Positions 62,596-64,000 of a stretch of DNA of 64,000 nucleotides are shown piece after piece (positions within the stretch are counted from its first letter, which is position 1; each line of letters opens with the position of its first letter). Origin of the DNA: Cunninghamella blakesleeana (lineage: Eukaryota; Mucoromycota; Mucoromycetes; Mucorales; Cunninghamellaceae); NCBI GenBank assembly GCA_017871115.1, contig JAFCIZ010000001.1, forward strand, positions 911,501-975,500. The letters are read 5' to 3'. The position numbers and the translations under genes were made by a program. The notes beneath the pieces were generated by a model. It had not been told where the DNA came from and did not search any database. It saw only the letters and a list, made by a program, of their open reading frames with translations.

Positions 62596-63075
62596 ATTAT
62601 GAAGTTAAAATAAGCTTAAAAAAAAAAAGAGAAAGAAAAAAAAATTGAAAGCTTTTAACAGTGGCTTTAATTGATTTTCAAATTCCGATGCACTTCCTTT
62701 TTTGGCTCAACCTTAATTATTACGATTTTTTAAAAAAGTTTATACGAATAATGAATAAAAAAATACATATATTTAATTATTTATTCATAAAAGTGATAGC
62801 CCATTGATATTATTAGTTAATATATTAATTAGTAACATGAAAATAGTTTTTATGTACGATATAATATTCTGATTCTAAAATAAATATCCTTTTTTATATT
62901 TAATTAATTTATATTGATTAATTTATCCAAAATAATTCTTGACTTAATCCTTAGTTTTTTTAACCAAGTAGTAAAATAATAGCAGTGTGCACTAGTAGAA
63001 ACAATATATAATAATAAATGATTTGTTGTATAAGTGAATCAAAAACATAGTAACAATCATTGTTAAAAGTGCTTT

Positions 63076-63110
<35 letters not shown>

Positions 63111-63152
63111 CTGGATGGTATGGATGATGATGATTTATTTCATTTATTTTAA
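62596..63152. other. Intergenic region
   Basis: 557 bases between UTP15 and the small hypothetical gene, both leftward. A (TA)n tract lies at about 63079-63107. The part next to UTP15 has an A/G run (62617-62646) followed by GTGGCTTTAATTG. No gene is supported. Confidence 0.45.
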
Positions 63153-63587
63153 CTAATAAGATGGTTCTAAACTATGTACATGATGAAGTCTATTCTTTAA
63201 GGTAGCAATACGATCACTTTTCATTAATTTATCTAATTTTTTAATCACATTCGGATCATCTTGATAAAATCGACTAGTTCGTCTAGAAGGTATAGTTGAT
63301 GCTGGATGCCAAGATACAGGGCGAGAAGGTATTAAAGGTGTATTACTCTTATCCATTATATTATTATTACTATTATTACTATTATTGTTATTATTGTTAT
63401 TATTTTCTAAAGTTTTATGTAAACGATGAGGATTATCATTTGGTAGAGAAGCGCATCTATTTAATTGAGTTGTTGAAGATGGCCATATATAATGAGCAGG
63501 TACAGGAGGTGGTGATGATAGAGGCGGTATTTCTACTTTTTCACTTTGATATAATAATTCATTATTTTTATTTATTTTACTATACAT
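63153..63587 (-). CDS. Hypothetical small disordered protein, 144 residues
   Basis: Single open frame from an ATG at 63587. Not recognised. The first half has a Pro-rich patch (PPLSSPPPVPAHYIWPSS) and an Asn/Ser run at about residues 63-75; the second half has PVSWHPASTIPSRRTSRF with basic/Ser phosphorylation-like sites, then a Lys-rich probable helix (NVIKKLDKLMKSDRIATLKN) and HHVHSLEPSY at the end. The non-repetitive second half and sensible amino-acid composition favour a real protein over a chance ORF. A possible SH3- or 14-3-3-binding adaptor role would be speculation. Confidence 0.6.
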   Translation of the reverse strand: MYSKINKNNELLYQSEKVEIPPLSSPPPVPAHYIWPSSTTQLNRCASLPNDNPHRLHKTLENNNNNNNNSNNSNNNIMDKSNTPLIPSRPVSWHPASTIPSRRTSRFYQDDPNVIKKLDKLMKSDRIATLKNRLHHVHSLEPSY

Positions 63588-64000
63588 TGAAAAATTAGGG
63601 TAGTATCTATATATCTATATATCTTTTATCAATAAAAAAAGAAGAAGAAAAAGAAGTGTTCATAAAAAATTTTTTTTTTAATTTTAGAAAATGAAAGATA
63701 ATTTTTTGTACAACTAAAAAAAAGTAGTTTTTTTCAGCCTACATACCTTTTATATTTAAGAAAGAAAAAACCTAATTGGTTGATTTATGTACTACTATAC
63801 TCCCAAACGTCATTAATATAAAAATACCAAGTTTTTTTTTTTTTGTTGGCAAAAAATATGTATTTATAGTTATGGCGGCAGAAATTTTATAAACTCTATA
63901 AAAAAAAAAAAAAAAAACCTTGTACCTAGTTGATTCAATAACAATTTATCAATTATGGTAATATTTACTTTTTCTTTAAAATAATAATAATAATAATAAT
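63588..64000. other. Right-edge intergenic region
   Basis: 413 bases upstream of the last leftward gene. Contains A and T runs and a TTATGGCGGCAGAAA motif near 63871-63885, the least AT-rich part. No gene start is supported before the edge; the final 20 bases are (AAT)n. Confidence 0.4.

Overview
This window looks like nuclear DNA of an early-diverging filamentous fungus, most plausibly Mucoromycota (Mucorales-like); I cannot name a species from sequence alone. It is extremely AT-rich, with long A/T homopolymers, (TA)n tracts and AAT/TTA repeats that read as poly-Asn inside proteins. Genes carry many short GT-AG introns, mostly 60-140 bases and mostly starting GTAAG or GTAAT. The content is fungal: a class III chitinase, a DUF3684 GHKL-ATPase protein, a Ras exchange factor and an SLS1-like mitochondrial protein. 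Complex I is present, so this is not a Saccharomyces-type yeast. I rebuilt exon structures by hand. For every multi-exon gene I call with confidence, the exons sum to whole codons and end in a stop.

Layout. 1-1030: edge-truncated gene of unknown function (-). 1396-3011: secreted GH18 chitinase (-), divergent from a 1796-residue DUF3684 protein (3387-9868, +). 10223-11761: NDUFB7 (complex I) and COX13 (complex IV), head to head over 284 bases. 12269-14063: an EED-like Polycomb WD40 protein (+). 14349-17037: an 11-exon coiled-coil protein (+). 17492-18161: a DUF1764 protein (-), divergent from an unknown 226-residue protein (+). 19644-20414: a double-ubiquitin/AN1 zinc-finger fusion (-). 21335-24996: ribosomal protein uL15 (-) and elongation factor 1B-gamma (+), head to head. 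25838-27496: a small CxC-rich protein (-) and an EF-hand protein (+), head to head. 27942-30815: SLS1-like protein (+). 31581-36402: Ras-GEF (+).

36403-41645 is largely gene-free, apart from a 39-residue two-exon zinc-motif microprotein at 39603-39798. Then follow a CDP-alcohol phosphotransferase (41646-43222, +), a transcription factor with two separated C2H2 finger pairs (44613-46519, -), a weak exon pair (47204-47660, -) and an unknown disordered protein (48417-50021, -). UBR1, the N-degron E3 ligase, fills 50852-58290 (-). It is followed by peroxisomal dienoyl-CoA isomerase ECH1 ending in SKL (58506-60186, -), UTP15 (60564-62595, -) and a small disordered protein (63153-63587, -).

Most of this is ordinary fungal housekeeping and regulation. 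Functional pairing is visible in two divergent promoters: respiratory chain (NDUFB7/COX13) and translation (uL15/eEF1Bgamma). The items most worth a second look are the EED homologue with apparently lost cage residues, the 39-residue zinc-motif microprotein with its own strong-looking promoter, the ubiquitin-ubiquitin-AN1 fusion, the GHKL-ATPase protein with a C-terminal HExxH motif, and short non-coding motifs shared between distant promoters. I saw no tRNA, rRNA, CRISPR array or intact transposon, though I could not run a covariance-model search.
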